Source: an uncultured Methanospirillum sp. (lineage in GTDB: Archaea; Halobacteriota; Methanomicrobia; Methanomicrobiales; Methanospirillaceae). Taken from it: a stretch of DNA of 64,000 nucleotides. Location of the stretch: NCBI RefSeq assembly GCF_963668475.1, contig NZ_OY764544.1, forward strand, positions 3,038,001-3,102,000. Reading direction: 5' to 3'. The notes below the pieces were generated by a model. That model was given only the letters and a program-made list of their open reading frames with translations, did not search any database and had not been told where the DNA came from. Shown here piece by piece: positions 9,230 to 18,692 of this stretch (its first letter is position 1; each line of letters begins with the position of its first letter). Both the position numbers and the translations under genes were made by a program.

Positions 9230-9693
9230 ATTTTTTCAACTCTGAACTGTTTTTTTAACCGGAATTCGGTTACTACTATTCCTAATATTACCAGTACTGA
9301 AGCAATGAGAATCAGGATCACTGGAATCACTGTGTGGTTAATCTGATCGCTTAGTGCGGTTATCACTCCAAGTACTGCAAATAATAAAATTGTATAGAGT
9401 TTTTCCTGTTTATTATGTGGAATATCCAGAATAAGGAGAAATAAACCGATGACCGGTATTTGGATTACCCAGGCAAGAAATGGAGAAATGTACCATGCAG
9501 CAACACAGGAAAATTCACCACATAATAGCAACACGATTCCTTTCTCACTCTTTCCTGCATGAAAAAACCAGATGTAAAGAAAAGTACACATTATCAGGGG
9601 ATGGACAAACCAAATGGGAGAATAATATGTGATAGCAATCATGCCGGTAATATAGAGGCATAAATAGAGTTTCTCTATGAATGAAATGATCAT
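9226..9693 (-). CDS. Small integral membrane protein of the MoxR-DUF58 operon
   Basis: 155 residues, almost entirely hydrophobic, with about five membrane segments and a basic tail (EFRLKKQFRVEKI). No recognised family. It overlaps its neighbours on both sides by 4 bp (ATGA type), so it is translated within the operon and probably works in the membrane with the DUF58 protein. Confidence 0.75.
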   Translation of the reverse strand: MIISFIEKLYLCLYITGMIAITYYSPIWFVHPLIMCTFLYIWFFHAGKSEKGIVLLLCGEFSCVAAWYISPFLAWVIQIPVIGLFLLILDIPHNKQEKLYTILLFAVLGVITALSDQINHTVIPVILILIASVLVILGIVVTEFRLKKQFRVEKI

Positions 9694-11000
9694 AAAATCT
9701 CCTCAATTGTTTCTGTACGCAGTGCACTGTATTGACCACAAAAATCATCTGACCTTTGCGTTGTCTGAAGGATGAATCGAATTTTATCAAACCTTGCCTG
9801 ATGTGCTATTTCCTTAATGTGGCTCACATCACCATCACAAAGTGAGTACAAAGAGATAATACCTGGTCTGACTGTTATAAAAATCCTGGAGATCTGAGAT
9901 GAGAACCGGTTTTTTCCGGTATCAAGGAGATGGTTCTGGAATACGGTACTAATCAGAGAATAGTGTCTCAATATCGAATTATTTCCCCCCTTCTCATTCA
10001 TGTTCCGAAAATCTTTAACCATTTTTCTCAGTTCTATCCTTTGTTTTGTACGATAGAGATGATGCAACCTGATACGAGGGTGGAATTGTTCTCGTATGAT
10101 AGTCATCCAACTGTTTGGATAATACTCATGTGAAAGGAAGGTGATGATGTTGGGTCCTGAAATGATAAGGAGAGATAGGATAGTTCCTTCTCGAACCTCA
10201 TTTTCTATTTTTGTAGATATTGCCCTGACAATTTTTGAAAAATGTTCTTCATTATAATTCTGATCCACGTCAGGAAGATCAATAATCAGTAATGGAGGAT
10301 TTGATTCCAGGCTGGTAAATTCTCTTACATATAACTCATCTCGTTTTGCAGATATCTTCCAATCGATGAGCCTTGAGTCATCATCCTGGAGATATTTCCG
10401 GTATGTCTTTATGGTGCTCCCACGCTGGACCAGAAATTTGTTCGTCTCAACTCCCTGTGACTGGCGGTCTGGCTTCTTTTTTTCGAAGAAAGGAGCTGGT
10501 TGCACAAGAAGAACCGGGCCGTTATATGATGATGTGGATAATTGAATTGTTGTTTCAAAGAATGGATCCTGCACGGTCACATTTCCTCCCGGAAATGTGA
10601 TGTTCCCATGGGTGAGAGGTGAAATACTATATTTGAGTGTCAATTCATGAGCCCCGGAAAAAAGTGGATCTGTTTGATTCAATCCATCTTCGATTTGTAC
10701 ACCAACCGGAGTCATCTCTGAGTATATGGCTGTTATTCCCTCTTGTATTGTTAATGATATCCGGGTCGTCACCGAGCATATCATCCCTTGCCTAATCAGG
10801 GATTTCTCAAAAATTCTATTGATATTAACAGACTTTACCACCTTTTTAAGCCGGTTAAAGAAAATGATGTAACGCCAGATTATGAGTATCCATAGAGACA
10901 AGGAAACCGCTAATAAACCTTGTTTATCAAGAAAAAATGATGAAATTAAAAAAAGAAGAAACGCTGCAATAATGACCCGGGTACAGCGTTTCACTCTCAC
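9690..11000 (-). CDS. DUF58 domain protein
   Basis: 436 residues. Two N-terminal membrane segments (about 8-24 and 29-48) are followed by a beta-rich domain. The DUF58 signature is at residues about 208-232 (DDSRLIDWKISAKRDELYVREF), followed by the vWA-like strand LLIIDLP. DUF58 proteins are regularly encoded with MoxR AAA+ ATPases and are thought to be their partners in assembling or remodelling membrane or extracellular complexes. It lies 2 bp after moxR and overlaps the next gene by 4 bp. Confidence 0.88.
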   Translation of the reverse strand: MRVKRCTRVIIAAFLLFLISSFFLDKQGLLAVSLSLWILIIWRYIIFFNRLKKVVKSVNINRIFEKSLIRQGMICSVTTRISLTIQEGITAIYSEMTPVGVQIEDGLNQTDPLFSGAHELTLKYSISPLTHGNITFPGGNVTVQDPFFETTIQLSTSSYNGPVLLVQPAPFFEKKKPDRQSQGVETNKFLVQRGSTIKTYRKYLQDDDSRLIDWKISAKRDELYVREFTSLESNPPLLIIDLPDVDQNYNEEHFSKIVRAISTKIENEVREGTILSLLIISGPNIITFLSHEYYPNSWMTIIREQFHPRIRLHHLYRTKQRIELRKMVKDFRNMNEKGGNNSILRHYSLISTVFQNHLLDTGKNRFSSQISRIFITVRPGIISLYSLCDGDVSHIKEIAHQARFDKIRFILQTTQRSDDFCGQYSALRTETIEEIL

Positions 11001-11002
11001 TG

Positions 11003-11998
11003 TTATTGCACCTCTACCGACTCCAGAATTTCCTGAATTATTTCTGTTGGGTTAATGCCTTCAATTTCTGCCTCACGAGTGAGATAGATCCGGTGTTTCA
11101 GCACTTTCTGGGCAATCCATTTGACATCATCAGGGATTACATATTCGCGTCCTTGTAATGCAGCTAACGATTTGACTCCTGAAATAAAGGAGATTGAGGC
11201 ACGTGAAGAAGCACCCAGTGCAATATCCGGATGATTTCTGGTTTTAATTATAATATCTCTGATGTATTGAAGAATGGGATCTTCAATATGAATATCTGAT
11301 ATTTTTTTAATTAATTGAATGAGGGTTTCTTTCTCAATAATCGGACTAATGCTATCAGCATAATTTTTCCAGTTAAGTTTACCATCTGAAGCTCTTCTGA
11401 TGACCATAAGTTCTTCTTCAGAATCCAGATGAGATGTATCCATGCTGAACATAAACCGATCACGCTGGACCTCTATCATAGGAAATGTCCCTTCCATCTC
11501 ATATGGGTTCTGGGTGGCAATAACGATAAACGGGTCCGGGAGTGGTATCGTTTCTCCATCAATTGTTGCCTGTCTCTCACTCATTGATTCAATAAAAGCA
11601 CTCTGGGCTTTCGGGTTCATTCGATTGAGTTCATCAGCAAGTAAAATATTAGTAAAAACCGGACCTGGCTTCAGAACAAAGTCTCTCGATACTATGTCAT
11701 AGGTCCTGACACCAATGATATCCGCCGGTTGTATGTCTACTGCTCCCTGAATCCTTCTAAAATCACAACCGGTAATGAGTGCTATGGATTTTGCGATTGT
11801 TGTTTTTGCTGTGCCTGGTACTCCCTCAATAAGGATATGACCATTTGATAAAAGGGCAACCAGGATTAACTGAATAAGATCCTGGTTTCCAACAATATAC
11901 TCCTGTATTTTTTTTGTAGCCTCTCTACTCAGAGTTTCAAGGATTGTAACGGTTGAATCATCTTTGTTATGGTATGAATGATTATTGGTTTTATTCAT
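11003..11998 (-). CDS. MoxR-family AAA+ ATPase
   Basis: 331 residues, normal for MoxR. Walker A is GVPGTAKT (59-66), Walker B is ILLADE (118-123), and sensor 1 lies in FIVIATQNP. Residues LGASSRASIS belong to the C-terminal lid domain. MoxR ATPases act as chaperones for metal insertion or complex assembly together with vWA or DUF58 proteins. CAGGAG (12005-12010) is a good ribosome binding site for this start, and a TATA-like sequence lies at about 12049-12058. Confidence 0.92.
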   Translation of the reverse strand: MNKTNNHSYHNKDDSTVTILETLSREATKKIQEYIVGNQDLIQLILVALLSNGHILIEGVPGTAKTTIAKSIALITGCDFRRIQGAVDIQPADIIGVRTYDIVSRDFVLKPGPVFTNILLADELNRMNPKAQSAFIESMSERQATIDGETIPLPDPFIVIATQNPYEMEGTFPMIEVQRDRFMFSMDTSHLDSEEELMVIRRASDGKLNWKNYADSISPIIEKETLIQLIKKISDIHIEDPILQYIRDIIIKTRNHPDIALGASSRASISFISGVKSLAALQGREYVIPDDVKWIAQKVLKHRIYLTREAEIEGINPTEIIQEILESVEVQ

Positions 11999-12004
11999 CG
12001 CAGA

Positions 12005-12058
12005 CTCCTGTCACCCAGAGGGATATAGTATAATCAGTCAGCATCAGAATATTTAATT
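12005..12058 (-). promoter_or_regulatory. Promoter and ribosome binding site of the moxR operon
   Basis: On the minus strand ATTAAATATT (12058-12049) resembles a TATA box. CAGGAG (12010-12005) lies 6 nt before the ATG at 11998. The 161-bp gap separates moxR from the DUF4350 gene, so moxR may have its own promoter inside a longer operon. Confidence 0.4.
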
Positions 12059-12159
12059 GGAATATTATAGTTCTTTGTTTGGTTTCATGTGTTTGTGTCA
12101 TATTTTGTTCTCCGTGGATTGAAAGACAGGTAAAGGGATCTTTGAATCATTTGTGAAAA

Positions 12160-13047
12160 TCACATATTACGTCTTTTTACGACCATGATGATCAGAATGA
12201 ATAGGAGGAATCCAATAAATGCAAGAGTCGAGAGCGAAGAGCTTTTTAGATCCTGCATAATGGTGCTGTAGCCATCCGTATCAGATGTTCTTGAATTTGC
12301 CTGATCGATTAATTGGTGATCAGTGAGAGCAATAATATTTTCAATAAATTTTCTGTTATCCCATTTATCATCGAGACTATTCATTGCGTTTATAAAAATG
12401 CTCGGATCAGAGAGGACTATCAGTTCTCCCTTTCCGATATACTCATGAGTTAGTACAGTATACTTTCCAAGCATCTCCTTTTTTGTAATTCTTCCATTGT
12501 TATCTGTATCAATCCAACTCATGAGAGTTGTTTTCATCAGGGGTTCTCCTCCTTCAAGAGCAGTCCCTTTGTCTAAAACAAGGGATGAAACATTTTTTGT
12601 TAGTGGATGATCAAAGACAGGATAAGATACAATAGCGAATGAATCATTATATGCCCGATCTACACTGGCTACTATTCCAGGCAAAATTCGAATGGAAGAA
12701 CCGATACCTCTCAGAAGGTCGTTACCTGTTCCAAAATCATCAACGAGAATGATTATGTTTCCTCTTTGGATATATGATCGGTAGTCAGATAACTCACGTT
12801 CAGAATATGGATTTTTTGGTGCAATTATCAGAAGACTCGAGTTTTGCTTACCTGATAATGAGGATATATTTGTAATATCTTCTGTTGTATGGCGGTTTTG
12901 AAGATCAAAGAAACCGGATGTTCCATTCCACCCGGCATTATATCTGCTGAATTCAAGATTGTTTGTTGAAAGGTGGGATATGAGGAGAAAAACTGCGGCA
13001 ATGATCAGAAGTAATGCAATACCGTTTTCAGTCTTCATGTTTCCCAC
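12160..13047 (-). CDS. DUF4350-type membrane protein with an EF-hand-like loop
   Basis: 295 residues with an N-terminal membrane anchor (about 9-26) and a C-terminal membrane segment (about 270-290) followed by KRRN. The domain between resembles a GATase-like DUF4350 fold (LLIIAPKNPYSERELSDYRSY, IIILVDDFGTGNDLL), commonly found in MoxR-DUF58 loci. Residues 180-191 read D-T-D-N-N-G-R-I-T-K-K-E, a perfect calcium-binding EF-hand or dockerin-type loop. The start overlaps the upstream gene by 20 bp. The function is unknown; a calcium-sensing surface component is possible. Confidence 0.75.
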   Translation of the reverse strand: MGNMKTENGIALLLIIAAVFLLISHLSTNNLEFSRYNAGWNGTSGFFDLQNRHTTEDITNISSLSGKQNSSLLIIAPKNPYSERELSDYRSYIQRGNIIILVDDFGTGNDLLRGIGSSIRILPGIVASVDRAYNDSFAIVSYPVFDHPLTKNVSSLVLDKGTALEGGEPLMKTTLMSWIDTDNNGRITKKEMLGKYTVLTHEYIGKGELIVLSDPSIFINAMNSLDDKWDNRKFIENIIALTDHQLIDQANSRTSDTDGYSTIMQDLKSSSLSTLAFIGFLLFILIIMVVKRRNM

Positions 13048-14839
13048 TTATATTGGAATCGGTCTCATTCATCAGATCTTCAAAAGCCGTCTGTTCCTTC
13101 TCATCCTTCTTACCGGCATATCTGATCCGTTCATATTGTGATACAAACATAGTGAAGATCCCTGAATAGTGATATCTCCGGATCTTTTGGATAACTTCAC
13201 GCGGGGTCAGGGTAAGAGGTGGTGGCGGAGTTTGTAAATCACTGGCAATTTTCTCTATAAAATAAATGTATACATATCGTGCTGCTTCTGATAATCCGGA
13301 TATCTTTAATTTTTCTGTGTATCCGGATAATAACTTTTCTTTTTGCGTTATGATTTCATCAGGAATTGTCGTGAAAAGTTCCTGTACATCGATATCATCA
13401 GAAAAGATGACAGAATCTTTCTGATCTGGTAACGGAGATTCTTGTATATGAGTCCGGTTTTGGTTTTTCCTTCTCAAATGCCAATACAATGCACCCAGAC
13501 TGAAAAGAACTATGATTCCGATGCTTATTTTTAGTAATAGGTCGGTCGAATCATCTTCATAATTGATAGAGTTTCCAAGTAGCCGGATAGAAATGATACC
13601 AGTTCCTGAAGATATTACTTCATATGTCGGGCTGACTGATGCATTGATCGGAAAAGAATGATCTGAAAACAGAGTATATATAAGGTATTTTCCTTCAGGC
13701 AGGGTAAGGTTTAAACTATAATTCCCATAATTATCCGTTCTGGTTACATTACATGTCTGATTATTTACGATAAACTGGATGGGGGCTGATTGTACACTCC
13801 GGTTTGTCATGAGAAGGCCGGATGTATGTACCACCGGCTGAAATAGCTCACCGGTAATATTCAAAGTCAGGGTAGAGTTTACCGAAGTCACGGTAAGGTT
13901 CATTTCATCTGAGATTACAGAGCCCCAATGGGCTGAAACATTGTGATTTCCTGCCTGAATCCTTCCGATTTCTATTGTTTGCCGATATTCTCCAATCTCA
14001 TTCGTTGTAGCGTTGAAATATGGTTTGTTATCAAGCCATATGCTTATAGTAGCATTATTTGCCCCACTTCCTGAAGCAAACCCTGAGTACATAATGAGGT
14101 CCCGGTATACTCCATGATCCGGAGAAATAATGAGTGATATTTTTTTTGCAATATTCAGGTTTAGTACAGCTTCCGGTTTTTCCTCCTTAATGTCCTTGGT
14201 AATTTCGTCAACAAATTGATCAATATCCTCTCGTGCTTTCTGAGTTTTCGTTGGATCCAACTCATATGAGATACTCTGATTAATGATGTTCTCATTAACT
14301 GTGTGATACCTGTCTCTGATGGACTGAATCTTCTTTTTTAATGCCTGCCCCTGGTACGCAACAGTTGTAAGACCGATACTATCCTTCTTATCCCGGTATC
14401 TGAATTCAAGTCTCTTTAATTCATCAAGAGAATATGATGAGTTCATGAGTTCCCGGTACAGATCATCCTGGAGTTTTGTATTGTTGACAAAATCCTGAAC
14501 TTCACTATCATTCATCTCAAGATTAATAACGAGGCTGTTCAGGTTCCGGTATTTCTTAGCATACTGATCGAGATCATTTCTTGCAGATTCCAGATCCTGC
14601 ATCCGTATGTTGAGAGCAATGGGACCAGAATAGTCAAGGATATCCTGCATGACTGAAAGCATATCTGTTGAACTATTGATGATGACTCGTTTTTCGGCAT
14701 CAATGTTATTATGAAATCCTGTTTTTGCAATATCCTGATCCAGGGAGTAAAAAACCGGTGGAACTGATATGGAACATACCAGAATAAGAGTGCTGACTAC
14801 CAACAGGAGATATGCGGTATAGATCAGGAATGGCTTCAT
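13028..14839 (-). CDS. Large membrane-anchored protein with C-terminal DUF4129-like domain
   Basis: 603 residues. It has an N-terminal signal anchor (about 5-28) and an extracellular part with helical segments (about 35-215) followed by beta-sandwich repeats. The latter resemble carboxypeptidase-regulatory folds (DNYGNYSLNLTLPEGKYLIYTLF). One membrane segment lies at about 430-450. A cytoplasmic tail at about 515-590 contains LTPREVIQKIRRYHYSG, typical of DUF4129, a family that accompanies transglutaminase/DUF58/MoxR loci. Start and stop overlap both neighbours, so it belongs to the operon. The precise role is unknown. Confidence 0.75.
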   Translation of the reverse strand: MKPFLIYTAYLLLVVSTLILVCSISVPPVFYSLDQDIAKTGFHNNIDAEKRVIINSSTDMLSVMQDILDYSGPIALNIRMQDLESARNDLDQYAKKYRNLNSLVINLEMNDSEVQDFVNNTKLQDDLYRELMNSSYSLDELKRLEFRYRDKKDSIGLTTVAYQGQALKKKIQSIRDRYHTVNENIINQSISYELDPTKTQKAREDIDQFVDEITKDIKEEKPEAVLNLNIAKKISLIISPDHGVYRDLIMYSGFASGSGANNATISIWLDNKPYFNATTNEIGEYRQTIEIGRIQAGNHNVSAHWGSVISDEMNLTVTSVNSTLTLNITGELFQPVVHTSGLLMTNRSVQSAPIQFIVNNQTCNVTRTDNYGNYSLNLTLPEGKYLIYTLFSDHSFPINASVSPTYEVISSGTGIISIRLLGNSINYEDDSTDLLLKISIGIIVLFSLGALYWHLRRKNQNRTHIQESPLPDQKDSVIFSDDIDVQELFTTIPDEIITQKEKLLSGYTEKLKISGLSEAARYVYIYFIEKIASDLQTPPPPLTLTPREVIQKIRRYHYSGIFTMFVSQYERIRYAGKKDEKEQTAFEDLMNETDSNISGKHED

Positions 14840-15096
14840 GAATTGAGGATTACCAGAATTTTTTCGATAACAATGTATCCGAATATCAGGATGCCGGCTC
14901 CGATGATATATTTGATTCTTTTTAGATGGGGAGTCTGGAAGTACCTGATATCTGTCAGTTCAACAACAATCAGGACCCCTATCAGCCATAAAACAAAGAA
15001 GACCTCAAGATCAAATCTCCTGGCAGCCAACATAAACAGAGTGATAATGAGTAACCATCCACAGAGAGTAAGGATGGCAAGATGCCGGGGTCTCAT
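14836..15096 (-). CDS. Small three-segment membrane protein
   Basis: 86 residues with three hydrophobic segments (about 8-24, 30-47 and 63-82). It is the first gene of the membrane-protein operon and overlaps the next by 4 bp, which supports it being real. No family recognised. Confidence 0.6.
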   Translation of the reverse strand: MRPRHLAILTLCGWLLIITLFMLAARRFDLEVFFVLWLIGVLIVVELTDIRYFQTPHLKRIKYIIGAGILIFGYIVIEKILVILNS

Positions 15097-15224
15097 TATG
15101 TTAACAGTGTACTCCTTTAGTATTGAATTGTTGTTCGGTAAGAACAGAATTTAGTGTCATAAATCACTGAAAAAAAATTTGATCCTGTGAATATTGTTCA
15201 CAATTTTAAGACCGATATTGGATA

Positions 15225-15875
15225 TTATGCATTAGAAGATATTGTGATAGTATCCGATTTCTGAAGCTGTTTATCGATATAGATGTTTACATCAACCGTT
15301 CCGTCAGTAATTCCTCCTGGAGAGAAGTAGGATTCAGTGGTGGCTGATTCTGCAGTAACGTTACCAGTCGTCGTATTGGTGACACCACCAAAGTCGATTG
15401 TTGATGTTACTTTATTGGATGCCGGAATTCCAATAAATGAAACATTGTACATTCCCTTGTTCAGTTCTTTTTGAATTGATGCATTAAATTCTCCTGATTG
15501 GGAAACATTATCAGTACGGGTAGCTTCAGTCCCGTCTTCGCGTAGTATACTCACAGTGGCAGGAGTTCCTGGTTCAAGGTTGACCATTTTTGCCTGAAAT
15601 ACTGATACTCCGGACTCATATGGAAAGAGGAAGTTATTGACTTTGTAATCCATTTCTTCACCCGGAGTAGTTTTAACAGAAGCATTTAATGACATATTGA
15701 TGAGTGAATTTTGTGGAATATCGTTGAGTGTAACAGTAACCTCCTGGTCCGGAGCAATAGTCAGAGGAGAGATTTCGATAGAAGATTGTGCAGATCCCGG
15801 TGGGATTATTGCAATCATGAGACAGATGAAAAGGGAATGAATCACGATATTACGAAATTCCTGTTGAAAAACCAT
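15225..15875 (-). CDS. Secreted beta-rich protein, unknown function
   Basis: 216 residues with a signal peptide (about 10-30, ending near GSAQSS). The mature part is rich in Ser, Thr, Asn and beta strands (ISPLTIAPDQEVTVTLNDI), like archaeal surface-layer accessory proteins, with several N-x-S/T sequons. Its promoter carries the shared TGCATGGC element with a TATA box about 30 nt before the ATG, which implies a leaderless or near-leaderless mRNA. Not recognised beyond this. Confidence 0.7.
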   Translation of the reverse strand: MVFQQEFRNIVIHSLFICLMIAIIPPGSAQSSIEISPLTIAPDQEVTVTLNDIPQNSLINMSLNASVKTTPGEEMDYKVNNFLFPYESGVSVFQAKMVNLEPGTPATVSILREDGTEATRTDNVSQSGEFNASIQKELNKGMYNVSFIGIPASNKVTSTIDFGGVTNTTTGNVTAESATTESYFSPGGITDGTVDVNIYIDKQLQKSDTITISSNA

Positions 15876-15900
15876 GTGTTCTTTTTTTTTGGTGGAGTTA

Positions 15901-15923
15901 ATAAATATATGCCATGCATTAGA
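15901..15923 (-). promoter_or_regulatory. Shared surface-regulon promoter element, copy 1
   Basis: On the minus strand TCTAATGCATGGC (15923-15911) is followed directly by the TATA-like ATATATTTAT (15910-15901). The ATG is at 15875. Confidence 0.6.
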
Positions 15924-16296
15924 GTCAGGGGGGAAAAGAAGCCCAAATATCGTTTTTATACGGGGGTGCTATTGGCCTGTCCGGGGTATACCCATAGTGT
16001 ATGGTGTCTTTTGTTCATAGTAAGGATAGCGGACTGATATAAGTCTGTTTTTCTTTTATGGATTTTAAAAATAGGCGATTTCCTGTATATTTAAAGAAAT
16101 GCTCAAATTGGGGGTATAAAAATCTTTAATTTAGGCTTCGATTTAGGAAAGGGGTTCATATTGTATATCTGCAATATGGGAGCCATCTGATGTTAGATCT
16201 GAAATTGGGTATTAATACAAATTCAATAATAATGTCCATTTACAAGGTATTTTTCAGATTCAAATAATACATACAAAGTTAACCATATGATATTGA

Positions 16297-16320
16297 TCTA
16301 TTGCATGGCAAATAATTAAA
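16297..16320 (+). promoter_or_regulatory. Shared surface-regulon promoter element, copy 2 (polysaccharide operon)
   Basis: TCTATTGCATGGCA (16297-16310) is followed by the TATA-like AATAATTAAATACC. The first start codon of the operon is at 16389, giving a predicted leader of about 45 nt. Confidence 0.6.
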
Positions 16321-16388
16321 TACCATAATTCCGAAAAGCGTAATATTGAGTCTAGTTCCGGGGTATTAGAGCCTGGAATTCCATTATC

Positions 16389-17303
16389 ATGAAGTACGTC
16401 ATTACCGGAGGAGCCGGATTTATTGGTTCTCATCTTGCTAAAGCCTTGGCGATGGATCATGAAGTGGTTGTCCTTGATGATTTATTTAGCGGAAAAAAGG
16501 AAAATATTGCCCATATTCCTGTCAAATTTATTGAGGGTAGCGTCACTGATTTTTCGCTACTAAAACAGGTTTTTGATGGTTCAGATGGGATTTTTCATGA
16601 AGCAGCAATTACATCTGTCCCTCGTTCAGTGAAAGATCCTCTTCCAACAAATGAAACGAATATTACTGGGACATTGAATGTTTTGCTTGCTGCTAAAGAG
16701 ATGAACGTTCGAAAAGTTGTTTTTGCATCATCATCATCGGTGTATGGAGATACTCCGGTCCTTCCAAAAACTGAAAATATGTCTCCAAATCCAATGTCAC
16801 CGTATGGTATATCAAAACTAACCGGAGAGCAGTATTGCAGGATTTTTTCAGAATTATATGGTTTAAAAACTGTATCACTCCGGTATTTTAATGTATTTGG
16901 GCCCTGTCAGGATCCAAACTCTGAATATTCTGCAGTAATTCCAAAATTTATTACCCGGATTTTGAAACATGAATCCCCGGTAATTTATGGTGATGGGAAT
17001 CAGACCCGGGATTTTACGTATGTGAAAGATGTTGTACAGGCAAACATCAAGGCAATGGAAAGTAACATTGAGGGAGTTTTTAATGTTGCTTATAATCAGC
17101 AGATTTCTCTCATTTCGTTAGCTTCGTTGATTATGGAGTTGACGGTGATTACGGTCCCGATTATTTTTGAACAAGGGAGACCAGGTGACATCCGCGACTC
17201 TCTCGCTGACATTAGTAGAATTCAGAACCAGATTGATTATACTCCACATTATTCAGTAAAATCTGGTCTTATGGAGACGATTGCATGGTATCAGAATCAA
17301 TAA
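16389..17303 (+). CDS. NAD-dependent nucleotide-sugar epimerase (WbpP-like)
   Basis: 304 residues, an extended short-chain dehydrogenase. The Rossmann motif is GGAGFIGSHL (7-16) and the catalytic Tyr139/Lys143 pair lies in YGISK with Ser in SSSSVYG. The sequence AITSVPRSV after the dinucleotide site resembles the UDP-GlcNAc 4-epimerase group (WbpP, Gne). The next gene, a WbpO/TviB-like dehydrogenase, overlaps it by 19 bp, a known pairing for making UDP-GalNAcA. Substrate is inferred from this pairing. Other UDP-hexose epimerase activity remains possible. Confidence 0.85.
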   Translation: MKYVITGGAGFIGSHLAKALAMDHEVVVLDDLFSGKKENIAHIPVKFIEGSVTDFSLLKQVFDGSDGIFHEAAITSVPRSVKDPLPTNETNITGTLNVLLAAKEMNVRKVVFASSSSVYGDTPVLPKTENMSPNPMSPYGISKLTGEQYCRIFSELYGLKTVSLRYFNVFGPCQDPNSEYSAVIPKFITRILKHESPVIYGDGNQTRDFTYVKDVVQANIKAMESNIEGVFNVAYNQQISLISLASLIMELTVITVPIIFEQGRPGDIRDSLADISRIQNQIDYTPHYSVKSGLMETIAWYQNQ

Positions 17304-18538
17304 AAGATAAACTAGTGTGTGTTGCCGGGTTAGGATATGTAGGTTTTCCGCTTGCAGAAGCGTTTGCAAAGCATATTCGAACGATAGGATTTGATATTGA
17401 TCAACAAAAAATTGAATCAATTAAAATAAGTCAACCCGGATTTGATGTAACATCTGATCCTCAATCCATTAAGAATGCAGATTTTGTTTTGATTTGTGTC
17501 CCTACTCCGGTAACAAAGGCCAAAGATCCCGATCTTGGTGCGGTTAGGTCCGCCGCTACCACCATTGGCCAAAATTTAAAGTCTGGTACAATTGTTGTTC
17601 TTGAATCGACAGTATATCCCGGAGTAACCGAAGATATTATGATTCCGATTCTTGAGAAAGAATCCGGGATGAAGTGTGGAACTGACTTTTTTGTTGGGTA
17701 TTCACCAGAACGGATTAATCCAAATGATGATGAACATACGCTTGAAAAAATCACGAAAATAGTATCTGGAATGGATGAAAATACAACGGATATTCTATGT
17801 GATCTTTATGGGTTAGTTACAACAGTATACCGGGCACCAAATATCAAAACAGCAGAATCTGCAAAAGTGATCGAAAATATACAGCGGGATCTCAACATCG
17901 CCCTCATGAATGAGCTTTCAATAATTTTCCAGAAGATGGGTATTGATACTAAAGCAGTGCTCAGTGCAGCAGAAACCAAATGGAATTTTCATAAATATCG
18001 TCCAGGCTTGGTTGGTGGCCATTGTATTCCGGTTGATCCTTATTACCTTGTCTATAAAGCAGAAGAATTAGGATATCATCCACAAGTGATCCTAGCTGGG
18101 AGAGCAATCAATGACTCAATGCCAAAAAATGTTGCTAATATGGCGATAAAGGGGCTTAATGTTGCTGGGAAAATTATTAAGGACTCAAAAGTTTTGATTA
18201 TGGGCCTAACCTATAAGGAGAATGTGCCAGATACTCGGGAGTCTCCGGTAACGGAGATGGTAAAGGAATTTGAAGATTATAGTGTGGATGTATATGGTTA
18301 TGATCCATTGCTTAACAATGATGCTATTAATCGATTTGGGGTAAAACCGGTTGATCAATTGAGTGGAGATTTGCAGATGGATGGGATAGTAGTAAATGCT
18401 CCTCATATTGAATTCCTAAAACTAGCAGTGGAAGATATTCTATCAATGTGTAATGGAAAACCGGTTCTTGTTGATGTCGCTGGAATTTTCCGTGATTGTT
18501 TTGATGTCCGTAATGGATGTTATTATCGGACATTGTAG
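17285..18538 (+). CDS. UDP-N-acetyl-hexosamine 6-dehydrogenase (WbpO/TviB-like)
   Basis: 417 residues, normal length. It has an N-terminal NAD-binding motif GLGYVGFPLAEAF (15-27), a central helix with AESAKVIENIQRDLNIALMN, and catalytic Cys247 in GGHCIPVDPYY. These are typical of nucleotide-sugar dehydrogenases that oxidise C6 of UDP-HexNAc to the uronic acid. TviB/WbpO-type enzymes accept UDP-GlcNAc or UDP-GalNAc. The start overlaps the epimerase. With the wecB gene on the far side of the window, UDP-ManNAcA is an alternative product. Confidence 0.88.
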   Translation: MVSESIKDKLVCVAGLGYVGFPLAEAFAKHIRTIGFDIDQQKIESIKISQPGFDVTSDPQSIKNADFVLICVPTPVTKAKDPDLGAVRSAATTIGQNLKSGTIVVLESTVYPGVTEDIMIPILEKESGMKCGTDFFVGYSPERINPNDDEHTLEKITKIVSGMDENTTDILCDLYGLVTTVYRAPNIKTAESAKVIENIQRDLNIALMNELSIIFQKMGIDTKAVLSAAETKWNFHKYRPGLVGGHCIPVDPYYLVYKAEELGYHPQVILAGRAINDSMPKNVANMAIKGLNVAGKIIKDSKVLIMGLTYKENVPDTRESPVTEMVKEFEDYSVDVYGYDPLLNNDAINRFGVKPVDQLSGDLQMDGIVVNAPHIEFLKLAVEDILSMCNGKPVLVDVAGIFRDCFDVRNGCYYRTL

Positions 18539-18692
18539 AAGAGATTTGAATTAGAGGTTTAATGTGTATTTAGTATTTACATTAATGGCTAATTTTTTGT
18601 TATTCCATTCAGGAGTTGATTCAGATTGGATTATCATAGAAGATCGCATATTTGGAAAAGTAAGTTCTGAATAATTCAGATTATTTGAAACA

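Larger units (their letters stand above)
15876..16388. other. Divergent control region between the secreted-protein gene and the polysaccharide operon
   Basis: 513 bp without a convincing gene. It is AT-rich and holds two outward-facing copies of the shared promoter element (15901-15923 minus, 16297-16317 plus). A further TATA-like GGTATAAAAATC lies near 16114-16125. No tRNA, repeat array or conserved open frame was seen. Confidence 0.6.
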
